NCBI RefSeq assembly: GCF_020551945.1
Contig: NZ_JAJBZH010000005.1
Coordinates: 62,001 to 126,000, forward strand
Direction of reading: 5' to 3'
Origin: Cellulosimicrobium marinum
Lineage (GTDB): Bacteria; Actinomycetota; Actinomycetes; Actinomycetales; Cellulomonadaceae
DNA: 64,000 nt
Positions 56,940 through 64,000 of this stretch are shown here, piece after piece (within the stretch, counting starts at the first letter, position 1; the number at the start of each line of letters is the position of its first letter). Below the pieces are notes generated by a model, which saw nothing but the letters and a program-made list of their open reading frames with translations, did no database searches and had not been told where the DNA came from. A program made the position numbers and the translations under genes.

Positions 56940-57296
56940 ATGACCGCTGACCCGCGTGCCGCGCTCGACCGGTTCGTCGCCGCTCTCGAGGCCCACTACA
57001 ACGCCGTCGCCGCACGTCGCGGGGAGGACGACCCCGCCGTCGACGACGCCTACTACGTGCTCGCGGACGCCTTCGAGGTCTACGACGAGGCGCTCGGGCA
57101 GGTGCACGGGGAGGCGACGCCGTTCTACCTCGCGGAGGAGGACGACGACGAGGACGAGGACGAGGACGACGACGAGGACGACGAGGAGGACGACGAGGAG
57201 GACGACGACACGCTCGACGCCCTCGACGACTCGCTCGACGACGCGCTCGACGACGACGAGCTGGAGGGCGAGCTGGAGTCCGACAGGGCCCGTTGA
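56940..57296 (+). CDS. Small protein with long acidic tail
   Basis: 118 residues. The first 65 form a helical domain (RAALDRFVAALEAHYNAVAARRG, then DAYYVLADAFEVYDEAL), which I recognise from actinobacterial proteins sometimes labelled primosomal, without evidence for that role. The rest is almost only Asp and Glu (bases 57139 onward are a run of GAC/GAG codons), then LDDSLDDALDDDELEGE. Such tails mimic nucleic acid or bind cations or basic proteins. Leaderless ATG; an upstream in-frame ATG at 56904 is less likely. Confidence 0.8.
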   Translation: MTADPRAALDRFVAALEAHYNAVAARRGEDDPAVDDAYYVLADAFEVYDEALGQVHGEATPFYLAEEDDDEDEDEDDDEDDEEDDEEDDDTLDALDDSLDDALDDDELEGELESDRAR

Positions 57297-57336
57297 CGAG
57301 CGCGACGTCGACGAGCGGGCCCCTGTCGGGCCGGGC

Positions 57337-58305
57337 TCACCAGCGCTCGGGGTAGCCGATCTCGATCTCGCTCACGTCGTCGAGCGCGGCGCGCACCGCA
57401 TCGGGGAGCACGAGGTCGACGGCGTCGAGCGACGCGCGCAGCTGCGCCGGGGTGCGGGCGCCGACGAGCGCGCTGGCGACCGCGGGCCGCCCGAGCAGCC
57501 AGGACAACGCGACGTCGAGGGGGGCGCGCCCGAGCCCGTCCGCCGCGGTGACGACGGCCTCGACGACGCGCGACGCGGTCCGGTCGAGGTACGGCTCGAC
57601 GAAGCCCGCGAGGTGCGGTGACGCCCCGCGGGAGTCGGCGGGCAGGGTGCGCCGGTACTTGCCGGTGAGCACGCCGCGTCCCAGCGGCGACCACGCGAGG
57701 AGCCCCAGTCCGAGCTCCCGTGCGGCGGGAACGGCCTCGCGCTCCGCCCCGCGCTGCAGCAGCGAGTACTCGAGCTCGGTGGCCGCGAGGCCGACGTCGT
57801 CGGCGCCGCCGAGCAGCGCCGACGCGCGGGCCGTGGACCACCCGGGGTGGTTCGACAGGCCGACGTAGCGGGCCCGGCCCGAGGTGACGGCCTGCCGCAG
57901 TGCGGAGACGGTCTCGAGGAACGGCGTCGTGGGGTCGGGTGCGTGGACGAGGAACAGGTCCACGTGGTCCGTGCCGAGCCGTGCGAGGGACTCGTCGAGG
58001 GAGTCGAGCAGCGCGCCCCGGGAGGCGTCGACCACGGGCCCGTCCGCCGTGTGGCGCACGCCCGCCTTGGTGCACAGCACGACCTCGCGCCGGTCGACCT
58101 TCGTGCCGAGCAGCGACCCGATGAGCGACTCGGCGTCGCCGTCGGCGTACGACGCCGCGGTGTCCACGAGGGTGCCGCCCGCGTCGACGAAGTCGCGCAG
58201 CTGCTCGGCGGCGTCGATCTCGTCGGTGTCCCGGGCCCACGTCATGGTGCCGAGCCCGAGGGCGGACACGCGCAGACCGGTACGGCCGAGCTGGCGGAGT
58301 TCCAT
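57337..58305 (-). CDS. Aldo/keto reductase
   Basis: 322 residues, a TIM barrel. RQLGRTGLRVSALGLGTMTW, DTAASYADGDAESLIG (catalytic Asp and Tyr), CTKAGVR (Lys), HVDLFLVHAPDPTTP (His), YVGLSNHPGW, and GRPAVASALVGARTPAQLR (NADPH phosphate contacts) are all in order. Matches the YghZ/general stress AKR branch. It reduces carbonyl compounds with NADPH. Alone. Confidence 0.92.
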   Translation of the reverse strand: MELRQLGRTGLRVSALGLGTMTWARDTDEIDAAEQLRDFVDAGGTLVDTAASYADGDAESLIGSLLGTKVDRREVVLCTKAGVRHTADGPVVDASRGALLDSLDESLARLGTDHVDLFLVHAPDPTTPFLETVSALRQAVTSGRARYVGLSNHPGWSTARASALLGGADDVGLAATELEYSLLQRGAEREAVPAARELGLGLLAWSPLGRGVLTGKYRRTLPADSRGASPHLAGFVEPYLDRTASRVVEAVVTAADGLGRAPLDVALSWLLGRPAVASALVGARTPAQLRASLDAVDLVLPDAVRAALDDVSEIEIGYPERW

Positions 58306-58435
58306 GGGAGCCGAGGGTACCGGCGACCACCCCCAGGCGCGGGTCGGGCGGGCCGTGCCGGGCGGGGTGGCGGCCAGGTTCACCCGGCGGGGGAGCGCAG
58401 CGCCGCGGGTGCTCCCGGGCGTCGCCCCGGGCGGG

Positions 58436-58441
58436 TAGGGT
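58436..58441 (+). promoter_or_regulatory. -10 element before uppP
   Basis: TAGGGT, eight bases, then GTG at 58450; no ribosome site. Confidence 0.55.
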
Positions 58442-58449
58442 GACCGCTC

Positions 58450-59328
58450 GTGAACGCGTGGGAAGCCGTCCTCCTCGGCCTCGTCCAGGGACTCACCGAG
58501 TTCCTCCCCATCTCGTCGAGCGCGCACCTGCGCATCGTCGGTGAGCTGATCGGGTCCCAGGACCCGGGCGCGGCGTTCACCGCCATCACGCAGATCGGGA
58601 CCGAGACCGCCGTCCTGCTGTACTTCCGCCGCGACATCGCGCGGATCTGCGCGGCGTGGTGGCGCTCCCTGCGCGGCGACCACGGCAGCGACTGGCGCTC
58701 GCGCATGGGACGCGCCGACCACGACGCGATGATGGCGTGGTTCATCGCGCTCGGGTCGGTGCCGATCGTCGTCCTCGGCCTGCTGTTCCAGGAGGCGATC
58801 GAGAACACGTTCCGCAACCTGTACCTCACGGCGCTCATGCTCGCGGTCTTCGCGCTGCTGCTCGGTTGGGCGGACCGGGTCGGGGCGAAGCGCCGGACGC
58901 TGCGCGAGCTCAGCGCGCGGCAGGCGATCGGGTTCGGCTTCGCGCAGGCGCTCGCGCTCGTGCCGGGCGTCTCGCGGTCGGGCGGCACGATCACGGCGGG
59001 GCTGCTCATGGGGTTCACGCGCGAGGCCGCGGCGCGGTACTCGTTCCTGCTCGCGATCCCGGCGGTGCTGGGCTCGGGCCTCTACCAGCTCGTGAAGTCC
59101 GCGGGGGAGGAGCCGCTGCCGGGTGCCCCGGACGCCGGTGCGACGCTCATCGCCACCCTCGTCGCGTTCGTCGTCGGGTACTTCGTCATCATCGCGTTCC
59201 TCAAGATCGTCTCGACGTTCTCCTACACGCCGTTCGTGGTGTACCGGCTCGCGCTCGCGGCGGTCGTCGTGCTGCTGCTCCTCACCGGCGTGCTGGAGCC
59301 GGGCGGGACGCAGGCCGCGACCCCCTGA
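58450..59328 (+). CDS. uppP: Undecaprenyl-diphosphatase
   Basis: 292 residues with eight membrane helices. The two signature motifs are [18 protein letters not shown] (Glu-rich motif 1) and [19 protein letters not shown] (motif 2 with the catalytic Ser/Arg). It removes a phosphate from C55-PP so that the lipid carrier can be recycled for peptidoglycan and other surface polymers; it also gives bacitracin tolerance. GTG start. Followed by mshC 134 bases downstream, which has its own promoter. Confidence 0.95.
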   Translation: MNAWEAVLLGLVQGLTEFLPISSSAHLRIVGELIGSQDPGAAFTAITQIGTETAVLLYFRRDIARICAAWWRSLRGDHGSDWRSRMGRADHDAMMAWFIALGSVPIVVLGLLFQEAIENTFRNLYLTALMLAVFALLLGWADRVGAKRRTLRELSARQAIGFGFAQALALVPGVSRSGGTITAGLLMGFTREAAARYSFLLAIPAVLGSGLYQLVKSAGEEPLPGAPDAGATLIATLVAFVVGYFVIIAFLKIVSTFSYTPFVVYRLALAAVVVLLLLTGVLEPGGTQAATP

Positions 59329-59450
59329 CGGCGCCGCCGCGGCCCGTGCGGGCGTGGGATCCGTCACGCCCGCGGGGACGCGTCCCCGGTCACGTCCCGG
59401 TCGGGCGTCTGCCGGGCGGGACGACGGCGCGGGGCCCGCGACCTGGCCGT

Positions 59451-59456
59451 TAAGGT
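59451..59456 (+). promoter_or_regulatory. -10 element of a leaderless mshC promoter
   Basis: TAAGGT, six bases, then GTG at 59463. Confidence 0.65.
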
Positions 59457-59462
59457 GGTCGC

Positions 59463-60737
59463 GTGCACAGCTGGCCCGCCCCGCAGATCCCCGAGCTCCC
59501 CGGCCGCGGCCACCCCGTCCGGGTGCACGACTCCACCACCGGCGAGCTCGTCGTCGCCGCCCCGGGCGAGACCGCGCGGCTCTACGCGTGCGGGATCACG
59601 CCCTACGACGCCACGCACATCGGCCACGCCAACACCTACGTGGCGTTCGACCTGCTCGTGCGGGCGTGGCGCGACGCCGGCCAGCACGTCACGTACGCGT
59701 CCAACGTCACCGACGTCGACGACCCGCTGCTGGAGCGTGCCTCCGCGACGGGCGTCGACTGGCGGGCCCTCGCCGCGGAGCAGATCGCGCTGTTCGCCGA
59801 GGACATGACCGCGCTCGGCGTGGTCCCGCCGGACGTGTGGGACGGCGCGGTCGAGAAGATCCCGGCCGTGGTCGACGCGGTGAGCGAGCTGCTCGCGGCG
59901 GGCGCGGCGTACCGCGTCCCGGTCGAGCCCGGCGCCGGCGGCACCGACCCGGGCCTCGGCGACGTCTACGCCGACCTCTCGGCCGACCCGGCGTTCGGCT
60001 CCGTCTCCCGCTTCCCGCGCGACGTCATGGAGCGGCTGTTCGCCGAGCGCGGGGGAGACCCGGACCGCGACGGCAAGAAGGACCCTCTCGACCCGCTGCT
60101 GTGGCGGCGTGAGCGACCGGGCGAGCCCGCGTGGGACGGCGGCGTGCTCGGCACGGGCCGGCCCGGGTGGCACGTCGAGTGCGCGGTCATCGCGCGCGAC
60201 GCCCTCGGCCTGCCGTTCGACGTGCAGGGCGGCGGCGCGGACCTGCTGTTCCCGCACCACGAGATGTCGTCCTCGCACGACCGGGTGCTGTCCGACGGCG
60301 CCGCGCCCCGCGTGCACGTGCACGCCGGGCTCGTGGGCTACGAGGGCCACAAGATGAGCAAGTCGCTCGGCAACCTCGTGCTCGTCTCGACCCTGCGGGC
60401 CGGCGGCGCGGACCCCATGGCGATCCGTCTCGCGCTGCTCGCGCACCACTACCGCGCCGAGTGGGAGTGGACCGACGACGACCTCCCGCGCGCCGCGCAG
60501 CGTCTGGAGACGTGGCGCGACGCCGTGTCCGGCAACGGCGGCCCGGACCCCAGCGTGATGCTCGACGCCGTGCGCGCCGCGCTCGCCACGGACCTCGACG
60601 CCCCCGCGGCGCTCGCCGCGGTCGACACGTGGGCGGCGACCGCCCTCGCGCCGGGCCGGGACACGACCGCCGACGACGAGGGTGCGCCCGGCGTCGTGGC
60701 GCGCGCCGTCAACGCGCTCCTCGGCGTCCGCCTCTGA
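59463..60737 (+). CDS. mshC: Cysteine:glucosaminyl-inositol ligase MshC (mycothiol synthesis)
   Basis: 424 residues, a paralogue of cysteinyl-tRNA synthetase without the tRNA-binding C-terminal part. [20 protein letters not shown] holds a zinc Cys and the HIGH-like motif; [20 protein letters not shown] and [10 protein letters not shown] carry the other zinc ligands; the KMSKS loop is [10 protein letters not shown]. It joins cysteine to the 1-D-myo-inosityl-glucosamine intermediate of mycothiol. This is a strong sign of an actinobacterium. It is followed by a PAC2 gene on the other strand. Confidence 0.96.
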   Translation: MHSWPAPQIPELPGRGHPVRVHDSTTGELVVAAPGETARLYACGITPYDATHIGHANTYVAFDLLVRAWRDAGQHVTYASNVTDVDDPLLERASATGVDWRALAAEQIALFAEDMTALGVVPPDVWDGAVEKIPAVVDAVSELLAAGAAYRVPVEPGAGGTDPGLGDVYADLSADPAFGSVSRFPRDVMERLFAERGGDPDRDGKKDPLDPLLWRRERPGEPAWDGGVLGTGRPGWHVECAVIARDALGLPFDVQGGGADLLFPHHEMSSSHDRVLSDGAAPRVHVHAGLVGYEGHKMSKSLGNLVLVSTLRAGGADPMAIRLALLAHHYRAEWEWTDDDLPRAAQRLETWRDAVSGNGGPDPSVMLDAVRAALATDLDAPAALAAVDTWAATALAPGRDTTADDEGAPGVVARAVNALLGVRL

Positions 60738-60786
60738 GCGACGCGCCCGCGGTGTCCCGGCCTGCCGGGCGACCGGGCCGTCCGCC

Positions 60787-61662
60787 TCAGACCGTCGGGC
60801 CCTTGCCGCGCTCGCCCGGGCTGCCGGGGTCGCGGCGGCGCAGGTAGCGCTCGAACTCGCGAGCGATCGCCTCGCCGCTCGCCTCGGGCAGCTCCGCGGT
60901 GTCCTTCGCCTCCTCGAGCTGCTGCACGTACTCGGCGATCTCGGCGTCCTCCGCGGCGAGCTCGTCGACACCGTGCTGCCACGCGACCGCGTCCTCGGGG
61001 AGCTCGCCGAGCGGCACCGGCTCCGACAGCATCTCCTCGATGCGCGCGAGGATCGCGAGCGTCGCCTTGGGGGACGGCGGGTGCGCCACGTAGTGCGGCA
61101 CCGCCGCCCACAGCGACACCGACTGCAGACCGCGCTCGGCGGCGGCGTGCTGGAGCACCCCGACGATCCCCGTCGGTCCCTCGTAGGCGCTGGGCTCGAC
61201 GTCGAGCACCGCCTGCAGCCCGACGCTCTCCGACGTCGCCGTCATGGGGATCGGCCGGGTGTGCGGCACGTCGGCGAGGAGCGCGCCGAGCGTGACGACG
61301 GACGTCACGCCGTGCGCCTCCGCGAGGTCGAGGATCTCGCGGCAGTACCGGCGCCAGCGCATCGAGGGCTCGATGCCGTGCACCAGCAGCACCCGCCGCC
61401 CGCTCGGCTCGACGGTGGCGGCCGCGATCGTCGTGGTGGGCCACTCGATCTCCCGGCGGCCCTCGTCGTCGGTCGTGACGACGGGCCGGTTCACCTGGAA
61501 GTCGTGGTACTCCTCCGGGTCGAGGCTCTCGACGTCCTCGGCGCCCCACACCTCGTGCAGGTGCGTCAGCGCGGACGTGGCCGCGCTGCCGGCGTCGTTC
61601 CAGCCCTCGAACGCCGCGATCATCACGGTCTGCCGGGCGCCGTCCGGCGCGTTCTCGCTCAT
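60787..61662 (-). CDS. PAC2-family protein
   Basis: 291 residues. MIAAFEGWNDAGSAATSALTHL at the start, VLLVHGIEPSMRWRRYC and TSVVTLGALLADVPHTRPIPM are the hallmarks of the PAC2 (proteasome assembly chaperone-like) family found near actinobacterial proteasome genes. Its function in bacteria is not settled. ATG start. Located between mshC and the HAD gene in opposite orientation. Confidence 0.92.
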   Translation of the reverse strand: MSENAPDGARQTVMIAAFEGWNDAGSAATSALTHLHEVWGAEDVESLDPEEYHDFQVNRPVVTTDDEGRREIEWPTTTIAAATVEPSGRRVLLVHGIEPSMRWRRYCREILDLAEAHGVTSVVTLGALLADVPHTRPIPMTATSESVGLQAVLDVEPSAYEGPTGIVGVLQHAAAERGLQSVSLWAAVPHYVAHPPSPKATLAILARIEEMLSEPVPLGELPEDAVAWQHGVDELAAEDAEIAEYVQQLEEAKDTAELPEASGEAIAREFERYLRRRDPGSPGERGKGPTV

Positions 61663-61809
61663 CGCCCCAGCCTATGCGGCCCGTCCGTCGCAGGTCGGAG
61701 GTTCGCGCGTGGCGAAGTGGGCACGTGTCCCGGCGGGACCCGGAGGAGCGCCACGTACCCTGGACGGGTCGGCACGCACCCGGCACCCCCTTCCCGATGG
61801 AGATCTCCC

Positions 61810-62526
61810 GTGACGTCCGCACGCCCGCAGCCCGCCCCGACGACCCTCCCGCAGGCGGTCCTGTGGGACATGGACGGCACGCTCGTCGACACGGAGCCCT
61901 ACTGGATGACGGCCGAGCACGAGCTCGTCGCCGCGCACGGCGTGTCGTGGACGCACGCGGACGCGCTGTCGCTGGTGGGCAGCCCGCTGACGGTCTCCGC
62001 GGGCATCCTGCAGGAGCGCGGCGGTGTCGACCTGCCCGTCGACGAGATCGTCGGGTTCCTCCTGCGCCGCGTCGTCGAGCAGGTCCGCGTGGCGGTCCCG
62101 TGGCAGCCGGGCGCGCGCGAGCTGCTGGCGTCGCTGCGGGACGCGGGCGTCCCGTGCGCGCTCGTCACCATGTCCTACCGGGAGCTCGCCGTCCCGGTGG
62201 CCGAGCTCGCCCCGGAGGGGTCGTTCGCGACGCTCGTGTGCGGGGACGACGTCGAGCACGGCAAGCCGCACCCGGAGCCGTACCTCGAGGCGGCGCGCCG
62301 ACTGGGTGTGGACGTGACGCGCTGCGTCGCGATCGAGGACTCGCCGACGGGCATCGCGTCCGCACGAGCGGCCGGCGCGGCGACGCTCGGCGTCCAGGCC
62401 GTCGTCCCGGTGACGGCCGCGCCCGGGCTGAGCCGCACGCCCTCGCTCGAGCTCGTCGACGTCCCGCTCCTCGGTCGGTTGGTCGGGGGCGACACGGTGG
62501 ACCTGCTGACCGACGACGCGGCGTAG
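61810..62526 (+). CDS. HAD-superfamily hydrolase (beta-phosphoglucomutase-like)
   Basis: 238 residues. Motif I is AVLWDMDGTLVDTEPYW, motif II ALVTMSYRE, motif III with GDDVEHGKPHPEPYLEAA, and motif IV AIEDSPTGIASARAAGA, so all catalytic residues are present. A helical cap is inserted after motif I. Substrate is an unidentified phosphorylated metabolite. GTG start with GGAGAT upstream. Part of the conserved row that leads to trmI. Confidence 0.93.
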   Translation: MTSARPQPAPTTLPQAVLWDMDGTLVDTEPYWMTAEHELVAAHGVSWTHADALSLVGSPLTVSAGILQERGGVDLPVDEIVGFLLRRVVEQVRVAVPWQPGARELLASLRDAGVPCALVTMSYRELAVPVAELAPEGSFATLVCGDDVEHGKPHPEPYLEAARRLGVDVTRCVAIEDSPTGIASARAAGAATLGVQAVVPVTAAPGLSRTPSLELVDVPLLGRLVGGDTVDLLTDDAA

Positions 62527-62570
62527 CCGACCGAGGCGACGCGCTGTCACGTCCGTCCCCGGCGAGCGCA

Positions 62571-62576
62571 TACCCT
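62571..62576 (+). promoter_or_regulatory. -10 element of a leaderless promoter
   Basis: TACCCT, six bases, then GTG at 62583. Confidence 0.65.
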
Positions 62577-62582
62577 TTCGGG

Positions 62583-63752
62583 GTGGACGGACCCGAGCCC
62601 CGAGACACCCGCACGCCCGCCGGCCCGCGCACGAAGGGCTGGGTCATCGGCCGGGTCGTCGGAGCCCCGGTGATCCTCACGCCGTCGTGGTTCCTCGCCG
62701 CCGCGGTGCTCACCGTCCTCTTCGCCCCGACCGTGCAGCGCCTCGCGCCGCGCCTGGGCGGCGAGATCTACCTCGTCTCCTTCGCGTTCGTCCTCCTGCT
62801 CTTCGCGTCCGTGTTCCTCCACGAGGTTGCGCACGCGGTCGTCGCGCGAGCCCGCGGCCAGCACGTCACCGAGCTCGCCGTCACCCTCTGGGGCGGGCAC
62901 ACCGCCTACTCCGGCACCTCGGCGCGCCCCCTCGACGGGTTCCTCATCTCCGTGGTCGGCCCTCTGACGAACCTCGCGCTCGCCGTCGTGTTCTGGCTGA
63001 CGTTCCAGGCCCAGCCCACGTTCTCCGTCCCCGCCCTGCTCCTGTACGCGGCGGCGTTCTCCAACGCCTTCGTCGGGTTCTTCAACCTCCTCCCCGGGCT
63101 CCCGCTCGACGGCGGGCAGATCCTCGAGTCGGCCGTGTGGGCCGCGACGGGCTCGCGCACCAAGGGGACCGTCGCCGCCGGGTGGGTCGGGCGGGCCGTC
63201 GCCGTCGGCGTCGTCGCCTGGGCGCTGCTGTGGCCGCTCACGCTCGGCGTGCGGCCGGACCTGTGGACCGTGGCGTGGGCCGCGCTCATCGGCGCGTTCC
63301 TGTGGTCCGGCGCGGGCCAGGCCATCGCCGCGGGTCGCACGCGCGAGGCCGTCGCCGGGCTGTCCGTGCGGGCGCTCGCGGGGCCGGCGGTCCCCGTCGC
63401 GGCCGGAGTCAGCGTCGCCGCCGCCGGGGCCGAGGTGGGCCGCGCCGGCGGGCCGCACGTCCTCGCCGTCGTGGTCGACGCCGCGGGCGCGCCCGTCGGG
63501 TACGTCGACCCCGCCGCGGCGGCCGCCGTCCCCCCGGCCGACGCCGCCACGACACCCGTCTCCGCCGTCGTGGTGCCGCTGCCGCCCGGGGCGAGCGTCG
63601 ACGTCGGGCTCTCCGGGCAGGACATGCTCGCGGCGCTGTCCCGCGCCGGCCGGCAGGCGGCCGTCGTGGCCGTGACCGACGGCGGGCGCGTCGTCGGGGT
63701 GCTCGAGGTCGCCCGGGTCGTCACCGCGCTGCGCGACGCCCGCGCCCGCTGA
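62583..63752 (+). CDS. Site-2 protease-type M50 metalloprotease with CBS domains
   Basis: 389 residues. Six or so membrane helices carry the zinc motif HEVAHAVVARARG and the second-site LPLDGGQILE, as in intramembrane site-2 proteases. The C-terminal 130 residues form a CBS-pair-like region (GPHVLAVVVDAAGAPVGYVD, then AVVAVTDGGRVVGVLEVARV) that may bind a nucleotide and gate activity. It would cut a membrane-bound anti-sigma factor or similar protein. GTG start, leaderless. Confidence 0.93.
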   Translation: MDGPEPRDTRTPAGPRTKGWVIGRVVGAPVILTPSWFLAAAVLTVLFAPTVQRLAPRLGGEIYLVSFAFVLLLFASVFLHEVAHAVVARARGQHVTELAVTLWGGHTAYSGTSARPLDGFLISVVGPLTNLALAVVFWLTFQAQPTFSVPALLLYAAAFSNAFVGFFNLLPGLPLDGGQILESAVWAATGSRTKGTVAAGWVGRAVAVGVVAWALLWPLTLGVRPDLWTVAWAALIGAFLWSGAGQAIAAGRTREAVAGLSVRALAGPAVPVAAGVSVAAAGAEVGRAGGPHVLAVVVDAAGAPVGYVDPAAAAAVPPADAATTPVSAVVVPLPPGASVDVGLSGQDMLAALSRAGRQAAVVAVTDGGRVVGVLEVARVVTALRDARAR

Positions 63753-63762
63753 CCCACGGGCG

Positions 63763-63802
63763 GGGCCGACCGGCCGCGCCGGACGGTGCGGCCGGTCGGC
63801 CC
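63763..63802 (+). terminator. Perfect 15-bp hairpin between the protease and trmI
   Basis: 63763-63777 pairs with 63788-63802, loop of ten. It ends one base before the -10 element of the next gene. Confidence 0.75.
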
Positions 63803-63803
63803 G

Positions 63804-63809
63804 TAGGAT
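63804..63809 (+). promoter_or_regulatory. -10 element of the trmI promoter
   Basis: TAGGAT, eight bases, then GTG at 63818. It directly follows the hairpin. Confidence 0.6.
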
Positions 63810-63817
63810 GGTCGCCC

Positions 63818-64000
63818 GTGACCCACGAGCCGAGCGCCACGACCCCGCCCACCGCACCCGGCCCCGCACGTCCGGACGGCCCCGCCCGCACCGCGACCGG
63901 AGCCGACGAACGACGCGGCCCGCTCCGCGTGGGCGACAAGGTGCAGCTCACGGACCCGCGCGGGCGCCTGCACACCATCACCCTCGCCCCCGGCGCCACG
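63818..64000 (+). CDS. trmI: tRNA (adenine-N1)-methyltransferase TrmI, N-terminal part
   Basis: Only 61 residues are in the window; the frame runs off the right edge. After a polar 35-residue start comes GPLRVGDKVQLTDPRGRLHT, the N-terminal barrel of TrmI, which methylates A58 in the T arm of tRNA. The methyltransferase domain is not seen. Its place after PAC2, HAD and the M50 protease supports the call. Confidence 0.82.
   Translation, partial: MTHEPSATTPPTAPGPARPDGPARTATGADERRGPLRVGDKVQLTDPRGRLHTITLAPGAT

Overview
The window is very GC-rich double-stranded DNA from an actinobacterium, most probably a Micrococcales member of the Cellulomonas/Cellulosimicrobium type (the genus is inference). 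Support comes from a mycothiol ligase gene (mshC), IdeR/DmdR-type iron boxes, an actinobacterial LexA box, many GTG starts, near-universal G/C third codon positions, and many genes whose start lies 6-8 bases after a TANNNT hexamer (leaderless mRNAs). It reads as ordinary chromosome: about 60 genes, no phage, transposase, rRNA or CRISPR.

Left part (1-15340): the end of a heterodimeric ABC exporter; a four-gene operon on the minus strand (CoA-disulfide-reductase/rhodanese fusion, rhodanese, 38-residue Cys-rich protein, CstR-like repressor) with a perfect 18-bp palindrome at its head, which looks like a persulfide-stress operon; a P-type cation ATPase; a 1135-residue membrane protein resembling a split serine hydrolase, coupled to an rRNA methyltransferase; and assorted single genes. 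15380-20734 is an iron-siderophore module: two iron boxes, ABC ATPase, binding lipoprotein, fused double permease and a siderophore-interacting reductase.

Middle (20742-38385): YbaK-like and PEBP-like genes, then the LexA-boxed SOS mutagenesis cassette imuA'-imuB-dnaE2. dnaE2 carries three in-frame palindromic insertions that, with a fourth intergenic copy at 54281-54369, form a family with covarying stems and a conserved 9-base loop. Next come an unknown lipoprotein/membrane protein pair, a RIO-type kinase with a possible leader peptide, a YdjM-like protein, a zinc dehydrogenase, and the rtcB RNA ligase locus. rtcB is preceded by a tRNA-shaped element with no usable anticodon loop and by a small self-contained transcription unit.

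Right part (36549-64000): an ABC-2 exporter operon with an RseB/LolA-like protein, divergent from a two-component system; a second two-component system downstream of a CueP copper lipoprotein; a cupin/zinc dehydrogenase pair divergent from a MmyB-type regulator; tRNA-Leu(GAG); alanine dehydrogenase; M3 and M20 peptidases; and finally uppP, mshC, PAC2, a HAD phosphatase, an M50 protease and the start of trmI. That last order is the one that in actinobacteria leads into the Pup-proteasome genes, so these probably lie just beyond the right edge.
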